From: CAYYSY01 sp964474355
GTDB taxonomy: Bacteria > Myxococcota_A > UBA9160 > UBA4427
Length of the DNA stretch: 6,948 bases
Assembly (NCBI GenBank): GCA_964474355.1
Contig: CAYYSY010000392.1
Location: forward strand, 1-6,948
Direction: 5' to 3'
Part shown: piece after piece, positions 1-5,494 of the stretch
How positions within the stretch are numbered: the first letter of the stretch is position 1
Layout: each line of letters begins with the position of its first letter
Position numbers and translations under genes: made by a program
The notes under the pieces: generated by a model
Seen by the model: only the letters and a program-made list of their open reading frames with translations
Told to the model about the DNA's origin: nothing
The model's database searches: none

Positions 1-201
1 TCGGGCAAGGGCATCGTCGCGCACGTCGAGCTCTTCGACCTGTACCGCGGCGAGTCGCTCGGCGCCGGCCGCAAGTCGCTCGCGTACCACGTGCTGCTGC
101 AGTCCGGCAGCAAGACGCTCAGCGACAAGGACGAGCAGAAGTTCCTGAAGCGCTTCGGGCAGGCGGTCGAGCAGCTTGGCGGAGAGCTGCGGAGCGGATG
201 A
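1..201 (+). CDS. pheT: Phenylalanyl-tRNA synthetase beta subunit, C-terminal end (partial)
   Basis: The frame is open from base 1 and ends in TGA at 199-201, giving the last 66 residues of a protein whose start lies outside the window. The residues match the ferredoxin-fold anticodon-binding domain (FDX-ACB) that closes the PheT chain: VELFDLYRGE, then a Gly-Arg-Lys-Ser-Leu-Ala-Tyr strand, then a K-T-L-S-D motif and a terminal amphipathic helix ending G-G-E-L-R. In the family this domain contacts the tRNA-Phe anticodon as part of the cytoplasmic alpha2-beta2 enzyme that charges tRNA-Phe. No ihfA or merR-like gene follows, although these often sit downstream of pheST in proteobacteria. The next gene starts 50 bp on, with no clear terminator between. 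The identification is firm for the domain; full-length PheT is inferred. Confidence 0.88.
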   Translation, partial: SGKGIVAHVELFDLYRGESLGAGRKSLAYHVLLQSGSKTLSDKDEQKFLKRFGQAVEQLGGELRSG

Positions 202-251
202 CCGGAAGCCATCGTCCGGCGCTCGCGATCGCCAGCTCGTAGAGTGATCCA

Positions 252-2162
252 ATGAGGCTCACTGCGACGGAATCGGCTCGGTCCGACCTGAGCATCCTCA
301 CGACCTGGGTCTGCGCGCTGACGTGCCTCTTCCCCCTGGCCTGTCGGGATGACTCGTCGACGGACGCTGCGACACCTTTGCGCGCTCGCACCGTCGTCCA
401 CCTCGTCGATCATCAGGTGCTGCCCGCTGCCGCGCGCGAGCGGCCGACGCAGCGGGCCCGGGTCGGTGGCGTCTCGATGGAGGTGCTGCGTCCCGCGCCT
501 CTCGCGCCCGGCGGGCCGGGCCCGCAAGCGATCCGGACCTCGCCCATTCGTGTGTCGGAGGGCGACGTCCTCGAGCTCTCGATCGGCGTCTCGACGCCGA
601 AGGACGCGCGCCCCGCCACGCCCGTCCACTTCGCGGTCGTCGCCCTGTCCGACGCCCGACGGCGCGAGATCTTCGCCGAGCGCTGGCCGCCGGCTGCGCC
701 GAGCGATGCACCGCAGGCCTCGGCCTGGCAGTCGCATCGCGTGGCGCTCGACGATCTCGCCGGTGCCGACGTCGAGCTGATCTTCGAGACGCGACCCGCC
801 GAGGAAGGCACGGCCGCGCGAGGACGCCCGGTCTGGGGCGCGCCGACGGTGCTCTCACGATCGGCCGCGGCCGCTCCCTCCGAGCGCCCCAGCTTCGTGC
901 TCGTCTCGCTCGACACCCTGCGCGCGCGCAGCATGAGCGTCTACGGACACGAGCTCGCGACGACGCCGCGATTCGAAGAGCTCGCCGAGCGAGGCACGCT
1001 CTTCGCGAACGCGTCGACGACGTTCAGCAGCACGTATGGCGCGCACCTCGGCATGCTGACGGGGCGCTACTTCTGGTCGTCGAATCTCTCGCCCCTCGAG
1101 CGGATCGAGGGTGGGCAGGGACTCTTCCTCGCCGAGAGGCTGCGCGCTGCCGGCTACTCGACGGCGGCCTTCACCGAGAACGCCCTGCTACGCGGCGCGT
1201 CGGGCTTCTGGAACGGCTTCGCCACGTACTTCGAAGACAAGCAGGTCAAGCGGGGCGCCGGGGCCGCAGCGGAGACGTTCGAGCGTGCACTCCGGTGGAC
1301 CCGTGCACACGCCGATCGTCCCTTCTTCCTCTTCGTGCACACGTATCAGGTCCACGCGCCGTACTCGCCACCGCAGGACTACACGGGCCTCTTCACCGAG
1401 ATCCTCGAAGAAGACGGTCCTGCGCCACCTGACTGGATCGGCCCGATCGACGACGCGACGAGAGAGGCGATCCGGGGCGCGCGCCTGTCCTACGAGCAGG
1501 AGGTGCGATACCTCGACCAGCTGCTGGCCGAGTTCATCTCGAGCATGGAGGCCACCCTGGGCGACCACCCGGTCGTCTTCGTCATCACCTCCGACCACGG
1601 CGAGGAGTTCTTCGAGCACGGCCGAGCGCTCCACCATCAGCTCTACGAAGAGGTCCTCCACGTTCCGCTGCTCGTCCTCGGGCCGTCGACGGGCTCTCCC
1701 GGGCGTCGCATCGAGCAGAGCGTCTCGCTCGTCGACATCGTGCCGACGGTGCTCGAGCTCGCGAACGCAGGCCACGCCCCGGGCGTGGACGGCGCGTCCC
1801 TCGCGCCACTGCTCACCGACGCCGACTCGGCGACGACGCATGTCGATCGGGTCATCTGGGCCACGAACGCCCAGAAGGCGCTGGGGGGCTCGGGGCAGGC
1901 CTTCGCGGCGCGGCGCGGCGATCACAAGTGCGTCCAGGAGGAAGGGTGGCCGTCGGCTCGCTGCTTCGATCTCGCATCGGACCCGGCCGAGCGGGTGAGC
2001 CTCTCGCCTGGCGCGCATCCCGCCTTCGCGTCGCTCGTGGAGGAGCTCGCCGCCTATCGTGCGCGGCTGGCGGTGGGGGCCGGCGAGCCGGACGGCGACG
2101 ACGCGCTCGAGGTCGACCCCGAGCTCCAACGCAAGCTCGAGGCGCTCGGCTACATCGAATAG
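252..2162 (+). CDS. Exported sulfatase-fold (alkaline phosphatase superfamily) protein with Thr at the nucleophile site
   Basis: The product has 636 residues. Residues 13-31 form a hydrophobic signal segment ending in a Cys (C31, preceded by P-L-A). This resembles a lipobox but has Pro at -3, so lipoprotein anchoring is likely rather than certain. Residues about 45-205 are a Val-rich, probably beta-sandwich region with no catalytic motif. The sulfatase domain runs from about 213 to 605. D221 (in V-S-L-D-T-L-R) and D448-H449 (in T-S-D-H-G-E-E) are in metal-ligand positions, H368 lies in V-H-A-P-Y, and a late F-D-L-x-x-D-P-x-E motif is at 572-580. The C-terminus E-A-L-G-Y-I-E is a common ending in bacterial sulfatase-like proteins. 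Where sulfatases carry C/S-x-P-S-R before L-T-G-R, this protein has T261-Y-G-A-H265, so formylglycine cannot form there. Thr is the nucleophile in LtaS and EptA type phosphotransferases, so a phosphodiesterase or phosphotransferase role is as likely as sulfatase activity. The ATG at 252 is chosen because it supplies the signal peptide; its ribosome site is weak. Confidence 0.85.
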   Translation: MRLTATESARSDLSILTTWVCALTCLFPLACRDDSSTDAATPLRARTVVHLVDHQVLPAAARERPTQRARVGGVSMEVLRPAPLAPGGPGPQAIRTSPIRVSEGDVLELSIGVSTPKDARPATPVHFAVVALSDARRREIFAERWPPAAPSDAPQASAWQSHRVALDDLAGADVELIFETRPAEEGTAARGRPVWGAPTVLSRSAAAAPSERPSFVLVSLDTLRARSMSVYGHELATTPRFEELAERGTLFANASTTFSSTYGAHLGMLTGRYFWSSNLSPLERIEGGQGLFLAERLRAAGYSTAAFTENALLRGASGFWNGFATYFEDKQVKRGAGAAAETFERALRWTRAHADRPFFLFVHTYQVHAPYSPPQDYTGLFTEILEEDGPAPPDWIGPIDDATREAIRGARLSYEQEVRYLDQLLAEFISSMEATLGDHPVVFVITSDHGEEFFEHGRALHHQLYEEVLHVPLLVLGPSTGSPGRRIEQSVSLVDIVPTVLELANAGHAPGVDGASLAPLLTDADSATTHVDRVIWATNAQKALGGSGQAFAARRGDHKCVQEEGWPSARCFDLASDPAERVSLSPGAHPAFASLVEELAAYRARLAVGAGEPDGDDALEVDPELQRKLEALGYIE

Positions 2163-2187
2163 GGCGATCGAGACGGGCGATCGAGAC
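2162..2187 (+). repeat. Perfect 13-bp tandem duplication
   Basis: GGGCGATCGAGAC occurs twice head to tail (2162-2174 and 2175-2187), starting with the last base of the sulfatase stop codon. It fills part of the 69-bp gap between the convergent sulfatase and YkuK-like genes. Each copy contains the palindrome CGATCG. It may be simple slippage; no terminator hairpin with a T tract is visible in this gap. Confidence 0.8.
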
Positions 2188-2231
2188 GGCGCGAACCATC
2201 CAGCGACGAACGGGTGCGGAGACCGAGCGCC

Positions 2232-2765
2232 TCAGGCCGCGACGCTGCTCCGCACACGCTGGTGCTTGTTCTTGACTGCGAAGTCGGCGACGTGCGACGC
2301 GCACCAGGCGTTGGGCTTCACCAGCACCGGGAAGCCGCTGCCCGCCACCATGCCCGCGAGCTGCTTCACGTAGTCGCTCGAGTCGTAACGCGTGTCCGGA
2401 TTGGCATCGACGTGCACCCAGATCTGCTCGTTCTCCGTGGGCAGCTCGAAGGTGCGATTCATCTCGATGGCGAGCTCGAGGCTGAACCAGGTCTCACTCG
2501 AGAGCTTCTCGAAGAGCGAGATGTCCTTGCGCTCGTGGCGGCGCGTGTAGAACACCCGGCCGCCCTTCCCCGGGTTGAGGACGCACGCGACGGTCACGAA
2601 CTCCATGCGATGCGCCGACTTCTGGGCGTCGGTCCCGATGTGCACGACGTGCCCGAGGTCGAGGAGCTGTCCCACCGAGTCCATCAAGTCGAGGGTCTCC
2701 ACACCGGAGAGCGTCCACCAGCGTGCATCCACGATGTTGCCTGCATTCATGTCCGGTCTGGCCAT
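2232..2765 (-). CDS. Ribonuclease H-like YkuK family protein (DUF458)
   Basis: The product has 177 residues and is probably cytoplasmic, with no signal or membrane segment. It matches the DUF458/YkuK family, predicted to have an RNase H-like fold, over nearly its whole length. Seen in order: I-G-T-D46-A-Q on the first strand, then V-T-V-A-C-V-L-N-P-G-K-G-G-R, a helix with acidic residues (E97, E101), V-H-V-D120-A-N, and a C-terminal K-P-N-A-W-C-A-S-H-V-A-D161. D46, an acidic residue on the helix, D120 and D161 are spaced like an RNase H metal site, so a nuclease role is plausible, but the family's substrate is not established. The start is supported by GAGG (2773-2776, minus sense), 7 nt before the ATG; a second Met at residue 6 is less well placed. 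The gene converges with the sulfatase. No clear promoter lies just upstream, but a terminator-like hairpin sits 85-125 bp before the start. Confidence 0.82.
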   Translation of the reverse strand: MARPDMNAGNIVDARWWTLSGVETLDLMDSVGQLLDLGHVVHIGTDAQKSAHRMEFVTVACVLNPGKGGRVFYTRRHERKDISLFEKLSSETWFSLELAIEMNRTFELPTENEQIWVHVDANPDTRYDSSDYVKQLAGMVAGSGFPVLVKPNAWCASHVADFAVKNKHQRVRSSVAA

Positions 2766-2850
2766 CGATCATCCTCGAGCGAAGGTGCGGGGCGCGGCGC
2801 TTGCGCGGCGCACGGGTGCCCGCACGACCTTTGCGATCGACGCGGACCCC

Positions 2851-2888
2851 AGAAAAGACGAACCCCCGTGCCGACATGGGCACGGGGG
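2851..2888 (-). terminator. Strong intrinsic terminator, minus strand, with no protein gene before it
   Basis: A perfect 10-bp stem (CCCCCGTGCC at 2863-2872, GGCACGGGGG at 2879-2888) closes a 6-base loop. On the minus strand it is followed by TTCGTCTTTTCT (2862-2851). On the plus strand no T tract follows, so it acts on minus-strand transcripts. The MaoC gene has its own terminator upstream, so this one implies a separate transcript from 2889 to about 3182, or attenuation of a long leader of the YkuK-like gene that starts at 2765. Confidence 0.75.
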
Positions 2889-3182
2889 CGCGAGATGATG
2901 CGAGCGATGATGGGTCCGGCGGCAGGCCTCGCTCGCCGGAGCATCCGAGCGGCGTCGGGTGTACACGGCCAGGACGAGTGTCTCGAGCTGGCCAGCGCGT
3001 CTGGCACGCGAAGTGGGGCACCCGTCACCGCGCCCCGGTGGAGGAGCGGTGTGAAATCGGCCGCCTGCTCGTGTGGCTCGAGGCCGTACATGGGTCGCGC
3101 GCCCCTCCACGTTACGCCGAACGAAGAAGCTCTGGCTGCCATCCCGGACCCGTTCGGGCCGGGATCGGCGCCCGTCTTCGTT
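2863..3182 (-). ncRNA. Candidate structured RNA of about 320 nt, family not recognised
   Basis: Several perfect inverted repeats lie in series on the minus strand. AACGAAGA (3120-3127) pairs with TCTTCGTT (3175-3182), enclosing a second stem ATCCCGG/CCGGGAT (3141-3147 with 3159-3165) across an asymmetric internal loop. An 11-bp stem with one G-U pair joins 3038-3048 to 3100-3110. GGGGC/GCCCC joins 3015-3019 to 3032-3036. GGCCAG/CTGGCC (2967-2972 with 2988-2993) holds an inner CGAG/CTCG hairpin. TCCGGC/GCCGGA joins 2915-2920 to 2935-2940. The set ends in the terminator at 2863-2888 and begins at the predicted start site of a promoter-like pair. I looked for RNase P, tmRNA, SRP, 6S, T-box and common riboswitch signatures and found none. 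High GC makes chance stems easy, so the case rests on the promoter-stems-terminator order. The alternative is a long 5' leader of the YkuK-like gene. Confidence 0.35.
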
Positions 3183-3216
3183 GGGGCAGGAGGGTAAAGG
3201 CCCCGGGCGAACGAAG
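3118..3216. repeat. 9-bp direct repeat with an inverted copy between
   Basis: CGAACGAAG occurs at 3118-3126 and again at 3208-3216, exactly 90 bp apart. A complementary CTTCGTT (3176-3182) lies between, so the middle element could pair with either flanking copy. The second copy lies in the 12-base loop of a perfect CCGGGC/GCCCGG hairpin (3203-3226), which touches another 12-base-loop hairpin, GCCCC/GGGGC (3183-3204). Confidence 0.6.
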
Positions 3217-3220
3217 TCAA
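3191..3220 (-). promoter_or_regulatory. Promoter-like pair TTGACT / TACCCT, minus strand
   Basis: TTGACT (3220-3215, 5 of 6 to the sigma70 -35) is followed after 18 bases by TACCCT (3196-3191, a weak -10 sharing TA and the final T). A start about 3181-3184 would fall at the first bases of the outer stem of the candidate RNA. Both elements lie in the loops of adjacent inverted repeats, so the match may be structural rather than a promoter. Confidence 0.35.
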
Positions 3221-3297
3221 GCCCGGCGGGGCGCCGTCACCGGCGCGTCACACGCTCGCGAAGGCCGGCGCATGCGCCCTCCCCTCGCGGTACCGGC

Positions 3298-3337
3298 CAG
3301 AAACGAGAAGGCCCCCGTCCTCTCGGACCGGGGGCCT
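3298..3337 (-). terminator. Intrinsic terminator of the MaoC hydratase gene
   Basis: A GC-rich stem (3309-3320 with 3325-3337: nine pairs, a bulged C, then three pairs) has the loop TCTC. On the minus strand it is followed by TCTCGTTTCTGG. It starts 24 bp after the MaoC stop codon at 3362, the usual place for a terminator. Confidence 0.75.
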
Positions 3338-3361
3338 CCGTGTTCGCGATCGGTGCCTGGA

Positions 3362-4198
3362 TCAGGCGAACTTCATGCTGCCGTTGTCGATCACCACGGC
3401 GCCGTCCTGGTTCTTCGTCTGGTAGACGCACTCGTTCCCGTCCACCCACATGCTGACCGTCAGCGCGTCGCCGGGCATGACGGGCTTGCTGAAGCGGCCG
3501 TACATCGACTTGAACTTGCTCGGGTCGCCGCCGCAGAGCGTGTGCAGCAGCGCGCGGCCGGTGAAGCCGTAGGTGCACAGACCGTGGAGGATCGGCTTGT
3601 CGAAGCCGCCCATCTGCGCGAACGACGGGTCGCTGTGCAGCGGATTGCGATCGCCCGAGAGGCGGTACGTCAGCGCCTGATCTTCGCGCGTCTCGTACGT
3701 CACCTCGTGGTCGGGGGCTCGGTTCGGGGCCTCGAACTTGCCCGACGGGCCACGCTCTCCGCCGAATCCACCCTCGCCGCGGAGGAAGACCGACATCATC
3801 ACCTTGAGGAGCGGCTTGCCCGTCGACACGAGGGTCGACTCGCTCTCGAGCTCGACCACTGCGCCGCTGCCCTTGTCCCACATCGCCGCGATGCGGCCGA
3901 CGCTCTCGATCTCGCCTTCGGGCGGGATCTCGTCGAAGAGCTCGATGCGCTCTTCACCGTGGACGAGCAGCGCCGGGTTGAACGAGCCGATCTTGTTCAT
4001 CGGCACGCCGCCGCCGCCGAGGATCACGGCCATGGTGGGCAGCACGCGCTGGGGCGTGTCCTTGGTGTTCTCGGTGGTGAAGGCGAGCTCGCTGGTGCCG
4101 GCGCCGACGCCCACCGCGTAGAGCAGCGCGTCCTTCGAGGTCCAGGATCGCTTGACGGGGTCACCGGTGGCGCCAACGGCGCTGGGATCGACGGGCAT
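3362..4198 (-). CDS. MaoC family dehydratase / (R)-specific enoyl-CoA hydratase 2, double hot-dog
   Basis: The product has 278 residues, the size of a two-hot-dog hydratase 2 as in the hydratase part of peroxisomal MFE-2, rather than the roughly 150-residue PhaJ type. The N-terminal half carries the family opening L-L-Y-A-V-G-V-G-A-G-T-S-E-L-A-F-T (25-41) and lacks the catalytic motif. The C-terminal half has Y-R-L-S-G-D183-R-N185-P-L-H188-S-D-P, followed by G-F-x-x-P-I-L-H-G-L-C-T-Y-G (198-211), the hydratase 2 signature with the catalytic Asp/His pair intact. It should reversibly hydrate trans-2-enoyl-CoA to (3R)-hydroxyacyl-CoA in the cytoplasm. The frame stays open further upstream, but the ATG at 4198 has AGAGAGG 8 nt before it and begins the conserved region. 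It is divergent from the LLM/dehydrogenase operon and followed by its own terminator. Confidence 0.93.
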   Translation of the reverse strand: MPVDPSAVGATGDPVKRSWTSKDALLYAVGVGAGTSELAFTTENTKDTPQRVLPTMAVILGGGGVPMNKIGSFNPALLVHGEERIELFDEIPPEGEIESVGRIAAMWDKGSGAVVELESESTLVSTGKPLLKVMMSVFLRGEGGFGGERGPSGKFEAPNRAPDHEVTYETREDQALTYRLSGDRNPLHSDPSFAQMGGFDKPILHGLCTYGFTGRALLHTLCGGDPSKFKSMYGRFSKPVMPGDALTVSMWVDGNECVYQTKNQDGAVVIDNGSMKFA

Positions 4199-4266
4199 GG
4201 GGAGGTCCTCTCTTCTGTTCTTCTGTCTCGGTCGGTTTCGGTTCCGCCGTTCTTCCGATCGGCGAT

Positions 4267-4295
4267 GGCTCGCGAGCCCGAGCTCGCGGGGAGCC
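4267..4295 (-). promoter_or_regulatory. Hairpin in the presumed maoC 5' leader
   Basis: GGCTC (4267-4271) and GCGAGC (4272-4277) pair with GAGCC (4291-4295) and GCTCGC (4282-4287) around a CCGA loop, giving 11 bp with a three-base bulge (4288-4290). No T tract follows on either strand, so it is not an intrinsic terminator. It lies 69-97 bp before the maoC start codon and could be an RNA element or a protein-binding site. Confidence 0.35.
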
Positions 4296-4377
4296 CTTTG
4301 AGGGTGGCAGATCCGGCGACGCGGGGCGAGATGCATTCGAGCAGAGCAGGCGCGTGGCGAGCCGCGCCCGTGTCCTC

Positions 4378-4407
4378 TTGCGCGGATCGGAAACAAGAGC
4401 GTATGAT
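4378..4407 (+). promoter_or_regulatory. Sigma70-like promoter for the LLM/dehydrogenase operon
   Basis: TTGCGC (4378-4383) and TATGAT (4402-4407; 5 of 6 to TATAAT) are separated by 18 bases. A start near 4414 gives a leader of about 44 nt before the ATG at 4458. The -10 is unusually AT-rich for this GC-rich window, which supports it. The -35 is weak, suggesting an activator or modest basal strength. Confidence 0.5.
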
Positions 4408-4457
4408 CGGAAAGTCGCGCCGATCCCCCGGCGCCGTGCTCCGGAGTCCCCCGCCCC

Positions 4458-5483
4458 ATGCCCACCGACTTCCAGCGAGGCCTGATCCTCACCGCCGACA
4501 CGGCGCGCGCGAAGGTCGATCTCGGCATCCGCGCCGAGGCCGCCGGCTTCGACAGCGTCTTCAACGTCGAGTTCTTCAATCAGCACGCGTTCCCGGTGCT
4601 CGGCGCGCTGGCCCAGGCGACGTCGCGCGTGCGACTCGGCACCGGCATCGCGAGCGCCTTCGTCCGCTCGCCGCTGCTGCACGCAACGGCCGCCATGGAT
4701 CTCCACGAGCTCTCCGAGGGTCGGATGATCCTCGGGCTCGGCAGCGGCACGTCGCGCATGAACGAGGAGTGGTTCGGGGTGCCCTTCTCGCGGCCCGCCG
4801 CGCGCATGACCGAGCTCGTGCGTCTGCTGCGTGCCGCCTTCGCCGCGGCCTCGGGCTTCGGGTTCCGCTTCGAGGGCGAGTTCTTCGACCTGAAGATCCC
4901 CGTCTACACGCGGCCGGGCCTGCCCGAGGCGCCCATCGGCCTCTGGGTCGCGGGCGTGAACGAGCGCATGATCGGCGCGGCGGGCAGCGTCGCCGACGCG
5001 CTCGTCGGGCACCCGATCGCCCCCCGCGACTGGCATCGCGAGAAGACCCTGCCCGGCCTGCGCGCGGCCGAGCAGACGGCGGGCCGCGCCGAGGGCGAGT
5101 GCCGGCTCGTCCCCTATGTGCTGACGTCGATCAACGAAGACCGTGCCCAGGCGATCCACGACGCGAAGTGCCAGATCGGCTTCTACTACACCGTCTCGGT
5201 CTACCGCACGATCCTCGACCACTTCGGCCTGGGACACGTCGCCGATGCGTGCCGCGCCGCCCTGCCGAGCTTCGACGTGAAGGCGATGGCCGAGGCGATC
5301 CCCGACGACCTCGTCGACCAGATCGCCATCGCCTGCACGCCCGACGAGGCGGTCGATCGACTCGAGCAGTGGAGCGACCTGACCGACGAGGTGCTGCTCT
5401 ATGCGCCCCAGGTCGGCGTCGCCCCGGGTCGCGTGCGTGACAACCTCGACGCCATCCTCGACCTCTTCGGTCGCAGCCAGTAG
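4458..5483 (+). CDS. LLM class flavin-dependent (probably F420-dependent) oxidoreductase
   Basis: The product has 341 residues and matches the bacterial-luciferase-like monooxygenase/oxidoreductase family, a single TIM barrel. Visible landmarks: E-A-A-G-F-D-S-V (27-34) after the first helix, V-R-L-G-T-G-I-A (58-65), and L-S-E-G-R-M-I-L-G-L-G-S-G (85-97), the glycine-rich stretch near the cofactor phosphate. P-I-G-L-W-V-A-G (159-166) follows, and late in the chain C-T-P-D-E-A-V-D-R-L (293-302), the family's usual C-terminal helix start. Members use FMN or F420 to oxidise or reduce alcohols, ketones or unsaturated compounds in the cytoplasm; the cofactor and substrate cannot be decided from motifs alone. 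The ATG at 4458 has only a GGAG 11 nt upstream, and no better start exists before the conserved N-terminus. It is the first gene of a plus-strand operon; its stop overlaps the ribosome site of the next gene. Confidence 0.88.
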   Translation: MPTDFQRGLILTADTARAKVDLGIRAEAAGFDSVFNVEFFNQHAFPVLGALAQATSRVRLGTGIASAFVRSPLLHATAAMDLHELSEGRMILGLGSGTSRMNEEWFGVPFSRPAARMTELVRLLRAAFAAASGFGFRFEGEFFDLKIPVYTRPGLPEAPIGLWVAGVNERMIGAAGSVADALVGHPIAPRDWHREKTLPGLRAAEQTAGRAEGECRLVPYVLTSINEDRAQAIHDAKCQIGFYYTVSVYRTILDHFGLGHVADACRAALPSFDVKAMAEAIPDDLVDQIAIACTPDEAVDRLEQWSDLTDEVLLYAPQVGVAPGRVRDNLDAILDLFGRSQ

Positions 5484-5494
5484 GAGCCCGACGC

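Larger units (their letters stand above)
2766..3361. other. 596-bp region without a supported protein gene
   Basis: No open frame here has a recognisable protein pattern; the open frames are rich in Arg, Ala and Pro and look like GC-driven shadows. Read on the minus strand the region contains, in order, the terminator of the MaoC gene (3298-3337), a promoter-like pair (3191-3220), a run of inverted repeats (2915-3182), a second intrinsic terminator (2851-2888) and the ribosome site of the YkuK-like gene (2773-2776). Bases 2777-2850 and 3221-3297 show nothing I can name. Confidence 0.7.
4253..4425. promoter_or_regulatory. Repeated GATCGGAA motifs in the divergent gap, possible operators
   Basis: GATCGGAAA occurs as a direct repeat at 4385-4393 and 4405-4413, 20 bp apart (about two helical turns), one copy in the promoter spacer and the other running from within the -10 to the predicted start site. 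A minus-strand copy, GATCGGAA, is at 4253-4260 inside the palindrome CCGATCGG (4255-4262), in the presumed maoC leader. GATCGG (4405-4410) also forms an inverted repeat with CCGATC (4420-4425). The placement suits a repressor acting on both divergent units; no regulator gene is in the window. Confidence 0.35.

Noticed and set aside
1188..2129. A 313-codon open frame on the minus strand inside the sulfatase-like gene
   Set aside because: The plus-strand frame has clear superfamily motifs over the same bases, while the minus-strand product has none.
2162..2231. A bidirectional terminator between the convergent sulfatase-like and YkuK-like genes
   Set aside because: The gap holds a tandem duplication and short CGATCG palindromes, but no GC stem followed by a T tract on either strand.
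2747..3220. A 157-codon minus-strand open frame over the structured region
   Set aside because: Its translation lacks any recognised pattern, it overlaps both the terminator hairpin and the start of the YkuK-like gene in another frame, and no ribosome site supports it.
2889..3240. RNase P RNA, tmRNA, SRP RNA or 6S RNA in the protein-free gap
   Set aside because: The conserved RNase P GAGGAAAGUCC and ACAGAA elements, the tmRNA tRNA-like ends, the SRP GGAA tetraloop motif and a 6S-type long closing stem are all absent. A stretch near 3140-3160 (minus strand, GGTCCGGGATGGCAGCC) only superficially resembles the SRP motif.
4199..4579. N-terminal extension of the MaoC hydratase up to 4579
   Set aside because: The extension would run across the divergent promoter and into the LLM gene. 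The ATG at 4198 has a good ribosome site and begins where family similarity begins.
2723..5440. A very long open frame (905 codons) on the plus strand
   Set aside because: It crosses the MaoC gene antisense and the LLM gene out of frame, and its translation is an Arg/Ala/Pro-rich shadow with no domain pattern. Long stop-free frames are expected at this GC content.
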